NCBI RefSeq assembly: GCF_020085105.1
Contig: NC_058062.1
Location: forward strand, 3,932,945-3,996,944
From: Siniperca chuatsi
Taxonomy: Eukaryota > Chordata > Actinopteri > Centrarchiformes > Sinipercidae
Direction of reading: 5' to 3'
DNA length: 64,000 nucleotides
Program-made: the position numbers and the translations under genes
Shown here: piece after piece, positions 35,111 through 48,100 of the stretch
Numbering within the stretch: the first letter of the stretch is position 1
Layout of the letters: each line of letters opens with the position of its first letter
Notes under the pieces: generated by a model
What the model was told of the DNA's origin: nothing
Database searches by the model: none
The model's input: only the letters and a program-made list of their open reading frames with translations

Positions 35111-35116
35111 TTTATT
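35111..35116 (-). promoter_or_regulatory. possible poly(A) signal of radil
   Basis: Reading the minus strand beyond the radil stop, this is the first AATAAA I found. It would give a 3' untranslated region of about 0.9 kb. The sequence between here and the stop is largely free of recognised repeats, as expected for an exon. The downstream GT-rich element is only modest. Confidence 0.35.
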
Positions 35117-36015
35117 GTCACCCGTCACTTGACCCGCTGTTGTAACAGACCGATCGTCTTTCATGCGATATAAAAGTGGAAATGTTACGATCTGTGCGAT
35201 GCGCTAAAGGCCACAATGAAAATGACCAACTGCTAAAATGCAAAGAAAATCATCTTGTCTTACATCCAGAATCAAGAACAAAATCTCCCAGTAAGTTTAT
35301 ATAATTCTGCTTGATCCCAGTATGGTTTTCCTTGTTTTGGGAAGTTTCTAGAAATGTGTTTAAAAAGACAGAATATTAACAAATATTGATTCCCAATGAC
35401 AGATTTTACTTGTGCAAAGAAATATGGTTTTATGACTCCCTAACAAATGAATGGGTAAGATGGAGGTTTTGTCGCAGTGTAAAATTTGCGGTTTCACAGT
35501 TTTTAAAATAGCCATAAAAACCATAATTTAAAAATGAATTTAAAAATAATTCCAGTTAATGCCAGACATGAATCAGGCCTCGGTCCTGGAGCAGCTCGGT
35601 GGTGTTCTTCAGAGAGAATACTGCGTACTCAGACATTCAAATAGATGTTTCAGCTATTTTCCTTGACTGCCAAACCCTCATGGTTTATGAGTATATGAGC
35701 AGGTTGTTTATAGGCCAGGAAGAAGCTGGGACAGCAAAATGAGCTTTTAAAAACTAACCCAGCAAATGCCCACAGTCTGCGCTGGTGAGCACAATGAGTC
35801 AGTCCTGCTGCTTGGGTTGATTGTCTCGATGCTTTTTGCACAGAAAACAGATCTATTTCGGAATAAGTCTGAAATGAGAAGCAGGAAGAGTGTTTTCCTT
35901 TGGTTGGGGGGAATCCGTCCGGTGAGAAATACTGACTTTGGATGCCGCAGGAAGGATGAACCAAACGTCCTCCAGTATTCCCAATTGCACTTGATCGTCC
36001 ACCACAGCTCGTCCT

Positions 36016-36118
36016 TCAGCATTTAGTCGTAGCCGAGCCCTTGTTTCTCGTCTTTGAGTCGATCTTGGCCACCAGCAGTCTGAGAGAGTCTCCTGATGAT
36101 CGAATCAGTTCTCTACCA
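36016..36118 (-). CDS. radil: radil last exon and stop
   Basis: 103 nt from acceptor CATTTCAG. One base completes an Ile codon, then GRELIRSSGDSLRLLVAKID and a short basic tail ending SATTKC and TGA. This is the last helix and strand of the PDZ domain. The gene runs tail to tail with the plus-strand gene that ends at 30919. Confidence 0.92.
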
Positions 36119-39100
36119 CTGAAATGAAAACACAAAGAGACGCAAGAAGCTGTCAACACACAGCAACAGGAAGAGGAGATCAGACTGTGTGTACTGTGTG
36201 TACTTTAATACTTACATGTTGTATTCCATACCAACCAGGCTGATGCCGTTAACGGCCAGGACGCGGTCGCCCGTTCTCAGTTTCTGACACTGAGCGGCAG
36301 GAGAGTCGGGAACCACTGACTTCACGTAAATGCCGCTCATTCTCAGCTGTGTTTTCTATACGAAGAAAAAACAGGAAAAGTAAAAGATTATTGACGGCGA
36401 TGGGCGCTTTAGAGTGACGTACAGCAGCCAGTGCTGCCAGAGTGACTGTCTGTCAGTCCGCCACTTTGGTCTACGCTGAAATATAACTATTGGATGCTAC
36501 AGCAGCTCTACAGGACTGTTTTGAGCGCACAGACTGGCTCATGTTCAGGAGACAAGGAAGCTTACAACACCGCCGAAGCTGAGACACCGGGAGAGACTGG
36601 AGAGAGACCTCAACACCAACAACACCAAAGACATGTGGCAGGCGATCAAAAACATCCCAGGCTACAAAAGCAGGAGCGCCCCCATCATGTGAGGCCACGT
36701 TACCAGATGAGATAAACACATTTTATGCTCCTTTTGATCTCCCCAACAGAGAGTCAGCTGTACAGTCTACTCCGCCTCCGCAAGACCGGCCACTGTCAGT
36801 ATCCACAGCGGTTATGAGAAGAACCCTGCTGAGAGTTAATATGAGTGAAGCTGCTGGGCCTGGTAACATCCCTGGTCGTGTACTACGATCATGTGCCAAT
36901 CAGCTAGTTGATGTTAAAACTGACATTTTTAACATATCACTGTCACAGGAGATTGTTCCCACCTGCTTCAAGACTGCCACCATGTACCTGTACCTAAAAA
37001 GTCTGCACCCATCTCCAGCACTTAAAGAACAACATCCCAGCCAGCCTGGACCCTCACAAGTTTGCTTTCAGAACCAGCAGATCCACATCTGTGCCATCTC
37101 CACTGCCCTCCACTCCGTCTTCACACACCATGAGAACAACACCACCTACATCAGGATGCTGTTTGTTGATTTCAGCTGTTTCAGCAGTTGCCAGTTAATT
37201 TTCTGTCAATCAACAAATAATTTCTGCTCTAATATTTATTTAAAAAAATGTCTGTGCTCAGACGGTGTATAAAAGTTGTACTAGTTGTGGTACCATCAAT
37301 AAGCTGTTGTTAATGATAACTAAAGAGCTCCTGTCCGTGCGACTGGACTGCAGAGCTCCCCGTCTGGCAGTAAGAACATTTAGTGTGATTAGATGTGTAG
37401 TTTCAGCCTGTTGAGTTGAAATCCCTGCAGGTTACAGTCTGATCTGATTAGTCTTCTTCATCAGATCTGAGCAGGTTTTTCTGTTTCCAGACTTAATTGT
37501 GTGAAAAGCTGATTTGAAACAATCCAGATAAGAGTCAGCCTTTGAAATCCATTTTACACAACGGTAACTGTAAATACTTGTTATCACATCAATGTTATGA
37601 AGGAGAGGAGAAGAAGAGGGTGTATGCTGGATGAGGAAGGAAGAAGAGGTCGTCATACCGTTCCGTCTACGAGCGCCAGTCCGAGACCATGAGGTCCTCT
37701 GTGAAGCTCCACCGTGAACACTTCCTCTTTGTCTTCTTCTTCTTCTTCTTCCATATTCTCTGTCTTCCACTCAGCATATCCACTAGCTAAACAAACAAAC
37801 AGAGAAACACATCAAAACGAAGTGCTTGTACTCACTCATGTACCCCGACAGGTTTCCCAAATCTTGTCAGCAACTATTAAAACTACATGTTACAGATCTA
37901 AAATTAAGAGTTCTGTAAATGAAGCTTTGGTGAATTTCTTCCTGCTCGAATCTTCTCAGATCTTCTGCAGGTTTACTCCGCCACCTCCAGGAGATCCATG
38001 TCCTATCTTCTAAGGAAAGGGGTCTAATCTCCTTCGCTAACCTCCATAACTATTTTTATACACTTCCAATTAGGAGTGTCGCGATATACCGGTAATGATT
38101 TTACAATTATTTTATTATTATATTACAATAATCGTGATATTTGAAAATGAAATATTGATATCATCATGTTAATAATACACATATGATAACATTGTATAAA
38201 TAATCCAGCGCCTCTTAAATCATTTCCTTTTGTTTCCATTCTCACTTTAATCGTGTAGTGAAAATCTGATATCGTGACAGCCCTACTTCCAATTATACAC
38301 ATCCACCTTATTGACCTGATTTAACCACTTTTCTTCTTCTTTGACAAACAGTGAGCACAGCTTTGATGCGCATTAGATGAAGTGTTTAAACCCTTAAATT
38401 AAATTATGAGCTGCCTGAAATCAGAGCTGTTAGCCTGAGCAGTGGGACTGAATGTGGACAGGGACTTCCTGTCTTCCTCATGTGGGTCGTCCTGTCACAG
38501 CAGCAACGGTAGCATTCCCAAAAAAACTGTTCCCACCCCAGCAGCTCCTGCTTCCCCCCCTCCGCCTTTTCCCAACATGCATCCTGTCTGCCCCCCACGC
38601 AGGACCTGCCCCGAACAATGCTGCTCCCGATTAAGATTCCACGCACCAACCCAACTGTAAATTCCCATGACGGATCGGCCACTGCTCTTTTCTCTCCTGA
38701 CATCACCACCTCTCTGTAATTCTTGGGGCCAGATTAAAGGATTACCAAACTTTCAAAATAACATTAGCCGTTAGCCAAAACCACAGAGGTAGATATACTG
38801 GAGGCCAAGGTATGGCTCTGCATGTATACAGAGTTCCCATCAGGGTGGAAAAGAACAGGACATTTTCTTAACTAATTATATTTACATGATCTTCATTACA
38901 GATTCATTTACGTCAGAAAAAAATGTAAATTTCTGATTCATTTGGTTTCCACGATAGCGGAAAACTTGTGAAAACTGATAAATACTATCTTAAACATGAC
39001 AATTTAATGCATTTAATGAATTTATCAAATATTGAGTATAAAATCTCCTTTTATTCCAGAAAATCAATGACTAGTGGGGAATCTCGGATATGAACCAAGG

Positions 39101-42100
39101 GTTGGAAAAATTTATTTTATTTTATTATTTTATTTTTTATAGTGGTTTAATTTCCTTTATTACAATGTTTCTCATCTTGCCAGGGCTGCAACTAACTAGT
39201 AACTACTAATTATTTTCATTATCGATTAATGTGCTGATTATTTTCCTGATTAATCAATCAATCAGTTAATTAATAATAAGTAATAGTTTAGTCTTTAATA
39301 ATATTCAATATACTATGATGTAGACAAGGAAAAGAATTGAAAAATGACAATCATTAGTAGATTATCAAAATAGTTGCAGATTAGTTTTCTGTCGATCAAC
39401 TAATCAATGAATCGACTAATCCTTGCACCTCTATAATAATAGTATAAACTATGCAGATTGAGAAAGTATTAAACTATTGAATATGCTGCCAGTTAGGACG
39501 GATATACATACAGAGATGGTGCCACATGTTCCAGTGTAATCCTCAAACTCTTTAAGCAAATTACTTTTATTAAAGGCATTAACAGAGAAAACATAGTACA
39601 ACGAGTAACCAATGAGAGTAAAGACATCTGATTAAGAGCAACAAAATCCTTCAGCTTAAACCCTTTCTGTAACAGCCTACAGCCACAGTGGGGGGTCTGT
39701 CAGGGAGCGTATTAACACAGGATGAACCTCTTGCACTCAAACACAATCACATGTGACGAAAAGCGTTTCTGAAGGTCTGGTTCAGATCTGAGGGCAGGCA
39801 GAGACCAACCAGCCTCCTTTCTCCTGAATCCACCACACAACTGATAAAGAAATCTGCACATATATCCTTAATGTTTGTTTTGGCTTGTGTACTTATTTGG
39901 TCAAAATTGTCATGAAGAAATTTAAGTTTTACTTATTTTTCTGCAGTGATTGAAGTCATTTGTGTTCTCTAGGGGCGTGGATTTTCGGATCAGACTGACG
40001 ATGCCAGTACTGTAATTTACTCTGTTACACTTATTCTTGTGAAATGAAACCGTAAATTGACACAATTTCCTCTTCAAACGATAAAACGATTGATATGTGT
40101 TCTCCTTTTGACGGTTTTATGTCACATATCAAGACATCCTCCTGGTTTACGTTAGTGTTAATGACTTGTTTCTCTAAATACAGTTGAGGGAAAACATATA
40201 GTGGGGATCACTGCTAACATTAGCAAGCTAGGCTAGCTAGCTCCCACTTTCGGAGTGAAATACAAACTTAATAGCGTAACTCTCTGCTTCTCCAAACTGG
40301 GGGTGTGCCGACCGCCATCTACTGCACTGACTATGGATAAGTACCTCATACAGCCCCAAAACCCAAACTATCCCTTTAAAGCTAAAGTAGTCGACTCTCA
40401 CGCTGACTCCCTCTCGCTCCCACAGATGACCTCATGACGGAGACGTTCAAAAACAATAGGGGTGGGAGAGGAAACACTATTTCCTTTGCACGGCGAACCC
40501 ACCCTGCACAGCCATCCACTTGAAATTCCTGACCTCCAGAATCAGTAAAAAGACGAAGGGAGAACTGTGAAGGCGCTCCACCTCTTTTATGTCGGGGGCA
40601 CCTTCATGTGGACCTGGAACTGCCGAGCAGCGGGTCCACGAAGTCGAGTCACTAAACACTTTCCTTAGTAGATTTCGTCAGTCAGAGGAGGCGAATGAAG
40701 TTTTAAGAGGTGACCTCATTCCAGACGTTGGTAACAGCGAAGTGGTCTCAGTGACATAGCTGTGTGTCATTCGAATCAAAACCTGCTGTGTGTAAGAGAA
40801 GCCATAAATGGGCCTTTTGAGATGCTGTCGGTTTGTCATCATGTGTGTTGGCAGTGTGGTTTACGCTTTGTTTCAAGTTTTCTTTGTACGCGCACGCTTA
40901 ACTCTCAATTATCATCTCCTGCTGTCAGGTTTCAGTTAATGTCTCAGAACTGTTTGTGGCTTTAACAGACCGCTTTAGAGGATCTGTGACGCCATGTTTA
41001 TTTAATAGTATTTTATTTAAAATGTTTTCAAAAGTATGTATAGACCTGCAACTATTTAAATTATTGATATATCTGATGATTGTTAGCCATGCTAGCTGTA
41101 CGGCTCTATGCATGGCAATGTTTGTCTCTCTGTCGGTCCACCACTTTAATCCAGACTGAAATATCTCAACAACTATTGGATGGATTGCCATGAGACATTC
41201 ATGGTCCCCAGATGATGAATCTCCTACTCTGGTGATCCCCTGACTTTTCCTGTTGCGCCACCAGCAAGTTCACATTTGTGGTTTTAAGTGAAATGTCTCT
41301 ATTGGATGGATTGACATTAAATTTGCTACAGATATTCGTGGTCGCTTGAGGATAAATTCGATTCATTTTGGTGATGCCTTGACTTTTCATCGTCAGGTCA
41401 AAATGTTTATTTGTCCAATACTTTACGACCAAACACCTGCAAAACTAACAACATTCCCATCAGCCTCAGTTGTATTTTGTGTTTAGTTCTTTCTAGCATT
41501 TCTTTTCAAGAAGCTGCACATGAGTTGTAGAATGGGTGAAGATGTTGTCTTCATTTGCATGTGTTTTCTTAAGTGGGCCGCGGTATAAAACAGAGAAAAG
41601 CAGCAAATCCCCACATTTGAGAAGCTGTGATCAACACATTTCTCAAATGAGTTGGTCTTGAACGATTCACCATTCTATTTCATTCATGCCCCTTTCACAC
41701 CACAGAAATACAGTGTAATGCCTTTGGCCTGACGTCAACAGCTCATATTCACTACAAAGAGGATGTGATCCGTCCCTTAGACTTCCACTATGGCTGCCCG
41801 AGGGAGTGTTGTCTCACCTGAGAGCCGTCTGTGAGCAGCATGTTGCTGCCTGTTCAGGAGAAGACATCAACAACATCCTTCTGAGGAAAGAGACATTTTT
41901 CCACTTTACCCTGAACACCCAAGGGATTCAGTTTGGATTGTTTATAGTTGGAACAAACTATTTTGTATGATGAGCATGATTTTTGAACATTTTACTTTTA
42001 CAGATTTTAATATGAATATATTTTGATCGTCTCTCCCAGGAGTTAATATATGTTGATAGATCCCTTTTTTTCCTCTTTCTTTTGTTTGTTTCACTGTTGT

Positions 42101-45100
42101 AGGTATTAACACAAATGTTGGCCCATTGCTAGTTTGCTTTTTTTACTGAATCTTTGTGATATATTAGATTTAATACGTTCTTGTATAATATATATATATA
42201 TATATATATATTCACCGTTTTTATTTTGGCCCTTTCCATAGAGGCATGTTTTGTCCCCTACATGGGAGCATTGTTATCCAGCTCTGCTCTGATTGGTCCA
42301 GTCTTAATCATGCAGATCACAACCACCTTAGTGATGAATGTGTTTGCATCCATATATATATACATATATATATATATTCTGTTCTGTGGTGTTTACGTGA
42401 CAGTGACAGAAGATCATTGCTTGGTAAATCAAATTTACTGGGCGCTTTCAGTAAAGTGTGCAGACCTTTTGTCTTCTGCCTGTTCGGTTACCTTTCTTTT
42501 GTTGGCGGGCGCCCTCCTGCAGATCTGCCTCCAGCTCAGCCAGCTCCATACCCTGCGGGGTGTTGGGTGGCGTCAGCAGGCAGGACGGGTCCAGTGCCAG
42601 GCTTTTGTGGTAGCCCAGGTCGGCCTGTCCTGGGAGGGTGTTCTGCAGCTCCAGGCTCTTAAGCTTCTGGGTCAGAACCGCCTCACAGCCGCTCAGGTCA
42701 CCATGAGATTCTCGGGCATGAGCCGGCTCCGCAGGGGAGGTACAGTCCAGGTCTGCCTCAGGGGAGGTGCAGGTCACCGGGTCGGAGACCACCTGATGGA
42801 CAGGATCCTGGAAGACTCTGACGGAGGGTGAGGTTGTAGACCGGATGTCTGTGGTCGTCTGAGGAATATAAAGTCAATCAATAACAGATGTAGAAACATC
42901 AAGGAGTCTCGTTTCCTGCTCTGGGGTCAGAGAGCTTGTTACCTGTTCCTCCACATCGGGTTCGGCTTGGGTTTCACTGCGGGGGCACCGGCGTATGAAC
43001 TCCTGCAGATGACTGAGCTGTTCAAACAGAGCAGGCTCCACGATGGGTTTACCCAGCTCCAGGTGAAACGTGCTGCTGGGCAGGATGAGCGGCGGGTGGT
43101 TGTCAAAGCTCTCCAGGATGTTGGCTGCAGGAAGACAGAAAGGCCCGCCATCATCCATCACAAATGACCCGATCGTCATTACAGCTTTCTAGTGAAATTC
43201 AATCCTGTAACTTTAAGTAAAGCTGCTGTATTTGGGTTAAAACCCAATTAAAAGCCGTTAATAAAGAACAGGACTGATGCAACTGTTGCTGGATCAGTCG
43301 ATGGTGTTTTACGCAGCAGGGTGCATTCAATGTGACAGGTGAAGATAGGTGAGAGCGAGGTGGCGGCTGTCCCGCTGGGAGAGGTGGATTTGAGAGGTAA
43401 CTGTGGACTGAAGCTGATTGGTGGAGACAGACTGACAGGGCTGGATTACTCTGGAGGAAAACACAGACTGAGACGAAGGCTTCCACTTCTAAATGCATGT
43501 GAATGTTAGTGTGACGGTGTGCTTCCAATTATAATTACAACACGAGGTTAAAAGGACTAAATTGTGAAGTAAAGTAAAAAGTGATTTTCATCCTCATCTC
43601 TTTGGAGTCCCAAAATGGTCAATATTAGATAAATTAATGAGACATTATGAAATGTCTTAAATATAAAAATGAACCAATAAATTGTGAAATAATTTAAGAA
43701 ATTATTAAAATGCTATTCCATCATTGTAATTCTTCCAATAACAAGCGTTTTACATTGTTCTTTTTATTTCATTATAGAAATCTTTATTTAAAAACGCCCC
43801 TTTTCAAAAGTCTGCTTTTATTTCATGTAATTTTTCCCAATGATACTTTTATTTTACGTCACGTTTTATTTCACAATGTCGTGTCATGAAATAAAAAGTG
43901 ACATTGGGAAAAGTGACGTGAAATAAAAGCGTCCATTGGGAAAGATGTCAAAACAAACAAACTATATGAAAGCAACATTCGATAATAATGAGTTGAGTTT
44001 TAATAATTTCCTCATTTATTTCACTATTTACTGGTTCATTTATATATTTGAAACAATTTATTCATGTGAGTATTTATTTTATAATCTTTTTGTTTTTTAA
44101 ACTCTTTGGGGCTCCATACTTCTTATGATCCCAGTCATCATAAAGTTGTAATAATTTCTAACAGAGAATGTAACAAACGTAAAAGAAGGCATGTTCATTC
44201 AACTGCACAAGACGTAAAGACACGAAGTATAATAAGTCGATAGAAAGTAGGAGCACATGCGATTATGCATCATGGGCGGATGTTTCAACAACAGTGTGCT
44301 TTCTTCAGAGCGTCTGAGCAGAGTTCAGCTCTCCTTCTGTATCAGGTTGTTAAACTTGTTAAGTACTCTGTTATTTATCATGACGTCTTGTGCAGTCAAG
44401 CATGTCTACTGTCAAGTTTGAACATGCAAGCTACACAATAGATTGTTCTGATTCGTGCAGAAAGAGGAGTCCGGTTACTGCTGTTTACAGTAAACAGGGT
44501 TGTCTTGCAGAAAGGACAGCTCAGAAAATGCTTTTGCTAACAGAAAACAGAAAACTGTGTAGAAGGTAGTTTCATAATGCAATTTAAATCTGATTTTCAT
44601 CTCTTTTTAATATTCAAAATAAATACTAATAAATCCACAAATTTCTTTATGAAAAATAAAAATAAAAAGCCCTGCACATGCACTACGAGTTATACAAACT
44701 GAACTGATGATGACTAATCATTTATTTTCTATATTTTTCAAATCAGTGCAGATGCTGTCCAGATTATATCCAGAAACAGACACAGAAGCTTATCTCGAGC
44801 TCCAACTAACAATTATTTTCATTACTGATTCATCTGCTGATTACATTTTCAATTAATTAATTAATCGTTTACTCTATGAAATGTAAAAAAAAAAAAAAAA
44901 AAAAAAGGGGAAGAAATCACAATCCCAATTTACCAGAGCCCAAAGTGACATCTTTAAATTGCTTGTTTTGTTCAACCAAAAGTCCAAAACCTAAAGATAT
45001 TAAATATAAAACGATGCATGACAAAGAAAAGTTGCAAATCCTTTGAGAAACAAATCTTTGGCTGAAAAATGACTAATACATTTAACTGTCTATTTTGTGT

Positions 45101-48100
45101 TTATTACGTTTCTGTCGACAAACTAATCGATTCAACTTTTCATCTCTAGGATGGTCTAATGTCTAATGTCACTCACCCGTCCTGACAGTGTCCTCTGCAT
45201 CATCTGCTGATGGGGTCCATCCGGTGGGACAGGCTTTACCAGAGCTGTACTCCCTCAGCATGTGGTGAAGCTGAGCTGGGTTCAGGGCCGCAAACTCAGT
45301 CCTGAGAGAAGCCCAGGACGCCTGGACGGACATAAAACAACAAAGAAAACACAGAACATTTAGAGACATGAAGGAACTTATTCTAAAACCCTTCAATAAC
45401 TTAAAATGCAGGATTGTAAAAGCGATCCATTGACGGTTTAAACTTAAGAACGAGCCACAAAGGCTCTTTGTAGTCGTCGTGAGAATGACAGAGTGGGAGA
45501 AACAAGTATTTTCCCATCACGCTTGTTTCCATATAAGGAAAAAAAGCCATTGCTACTCTCTCATTTGCATGCAGAGTATTTTAAACCAATTATATGATCT
45601 AGTAAATAGTTTTTGTTGCGGTAACAAGTCCTCTTGGGAAAATATTTCTCAGTCTAAATGTAACACAATAGCACTTCAAGTTGTCTTAAGTCAATGCAGC
45701 TTTTCTTCAAAGCACCATTCCTGTGTTTATTCTGCACTGCAATAAAAGGTGAGTGTATTATAATTAACGCGTCACTCTTGTTCTGTGCAGCGAGAGAAGT
45801 GTAAACTTTTCATTATCGCTGCTTCGCCTCTCAGGTTGCTGTGAAAGTTCTTATCATGAAATATCAGAAATACTTTATTGATCGGGGGGAAACTCTTTCA
45901 ATATGATATTTGATATTTTGATGACTGCAGCAAGTAGCTCAAGGATTAGGAAGCAGGTGAGTCATTTGCCAGCGACATTCATGTGATTATTACAAGACAA
46001 ACATTAGAAACATGACATAGTTCATTCTCTCTGTTTGCAGTTGAATTGGCGGAAGTAAGACTTTGCCGAGACATGCCGGGGCCACAATAGAAACCATAAG
46101 TTAAATGTTGTTGTGTCCCTGCCCTTCTCTTATAACACAGACGCCACACTGAGCTCAACCAAAGGTGAAGTTTAAATGCTGCTTATAAACAGCAGAAATT
46201 TTAAAACGTCTCTGTTTGTTATGTCTGAGATTTAATGTTTGGCAGACATATTCTCCTAAAATAACTCCTCAGATGTTGTGTGTTCTCCATGACTGCTGGC
46301 ATAACAAACAACGCCACATCCCTCCAGTGTTATTTACAACTGCGCCAGCGAGCCACTTCAGTTCTTAAAAGCGCAGAACTCGAGCTGGAAAACTAGAAAT
46401 CTGTCGAGGGTGTGTGCTCTGTTGCGGCAACCACAGCGTGACCTCATGCAAGGGCAGGGATACATAAAACCACCAGCTTCCTAGCAACCATCCAGTCCCA
46501 CGAACAGACAAGACACAGCCTTCGACAGCTGGGTCGCGGGTGGGCTGGTGCTGTCTCGTGCCCTGGAGATGTTTCAGGCTGGTACCACGACTGCGAGTCA
46601 TACAGTGAAAACAGGTGTCAACCTCAGAGTGTAAAAATACCTCATACTTAACCTAGTTCCTCCAAATACAGTAGGAAACTCCCGCTGTCACGGAGCACGA
46701 TCAACTTTAAATTAGTTCTGTGGTCAGCTCAAATATCTTAAATTAGATTATATTATAAATAACAGAAACTCTAGCTTTCTTCTATATCACTGATTACCAA
46801 TCAGGGGTATTTGTACCTCAGGGTGTACCCAGCAGCTGTCAGAGGGTACGTGGAAAGCTCAACCAATTAACTCAACCGAACGCAACAAAAAAATAGAAAG
46901 TGTGTTTGATAAAAAAAAAAAAAATACATCCTCATATTTGTGTTAAGGAGGAAAATAAACAGCCAAATGGGATTACAAATCAGAGTAATCTTAAGTAAAT
47001 TTACAATAAAAAGTAAGCTGCCCATCAATCTGAGTCTGTTGTTACACATTAACAATCACAATTGACAATGTGTGAAAACAGAGTAGTTTAAATAGTTAAC
47101 TAAAAGTATAGGACAGATGGTTGGAAACTGATAAAAGTAAAGAATAGATGGTTGAAATGGTAAAGTAATAGATAAATAGTTGAAATAGTTATCTAAAACT
47201 AATGGATAACAGTTTTGACGTACAATAGTTAGCTAACAGTTATGAATAAAAAGTTTAAATTGTTAGCTTAAAGTAATAGGTACATAGTTGAAATAGTTAG
47301 CTTAAAGCAAATGATAAACATCTTAAACTGTTAGCTAAAACTAATGGATTTAAAGAGTTTAAATTGTTAGCTAAAAGTAATGAATAACATTAAACAGTTG
47401 ACTTGTTAACAGTAATGGATAAACAGTTTAAATAGTTAAAAGTCATGGATAAATGGTTACATGTTGGTTATATGAAACATAGTGTGTGAATAACATCCGG
47501 TTTATAATCCATTCATAAGGACATAACCTTTGAGTAGCGCAGATAAAGGGGTACCTGATGTGACAGGGCTGTGAAGGACCATCAGACAGAAAAGGTTGGG
47601 AACTTACGTTCAATATGAAGATGTTTAAAGATGTTGTGACCTCCAACTGCACAACAAGGCATAAATATAAACTCCTAACCAACCCACCCCTCCATCCATA
47701 TCACATTAAACTGTCTTTCTGTCCTTAACTAATGTCCCCTTGGTTTACAGTTTACGATGATCACTCACTCACAAGTTATGTCCCACATTAGTGAAACCCA
47801 AGAAGTAAAGCATTTGTCTCGTAAAGTGGACAAAGAATTACAGGCGACCATTTCTATTTATAGCCTTTCTATTTAAAGCAACAGTAGCACATTTCGTCAC
47901 AAAACATTAAGCAGATCCATCATCTTTCCAAGTGCAATAAACGCGTGAATCAGGAAAAGGTTTGTAGGTTTGACCTTTTGTATAAGCTTTGTTCCTCATG
48001 TGTCACACCTGGGTAATGTTGGTTTCTCTTAATGACTCTGAATTACCTCAGTGTTTAATAACCAGCCAAGTGAGAGCTCAGCTTCCTTCAGTGGTACGAA

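Noticed and set aside
36786..37272. 152-codon plus-strand frame considered as a host gene
   Set aside because: Its translation matches a LINE reverse transcriptase with frame breaks, so it is annotated as a mobile-element remnant.
38404..38709. 101-codon minus-strand frame in a radil intron
   Set aside because: Not in phase with flanking radil exons J and K, which already join correctly without it, and no homology recognised.
42181..42831. 216-codon plus-strand frame
   Set aside because: It is antisense to a radil exon whose frame, splice sites and conserved motif are clear, and its start is a TA microsatellite.
46365..46601. 78-codon minus-strand frame in a radil intron
   Set aside because: Radil exons on both sides join in frame without it, and it has no usable splice sites.
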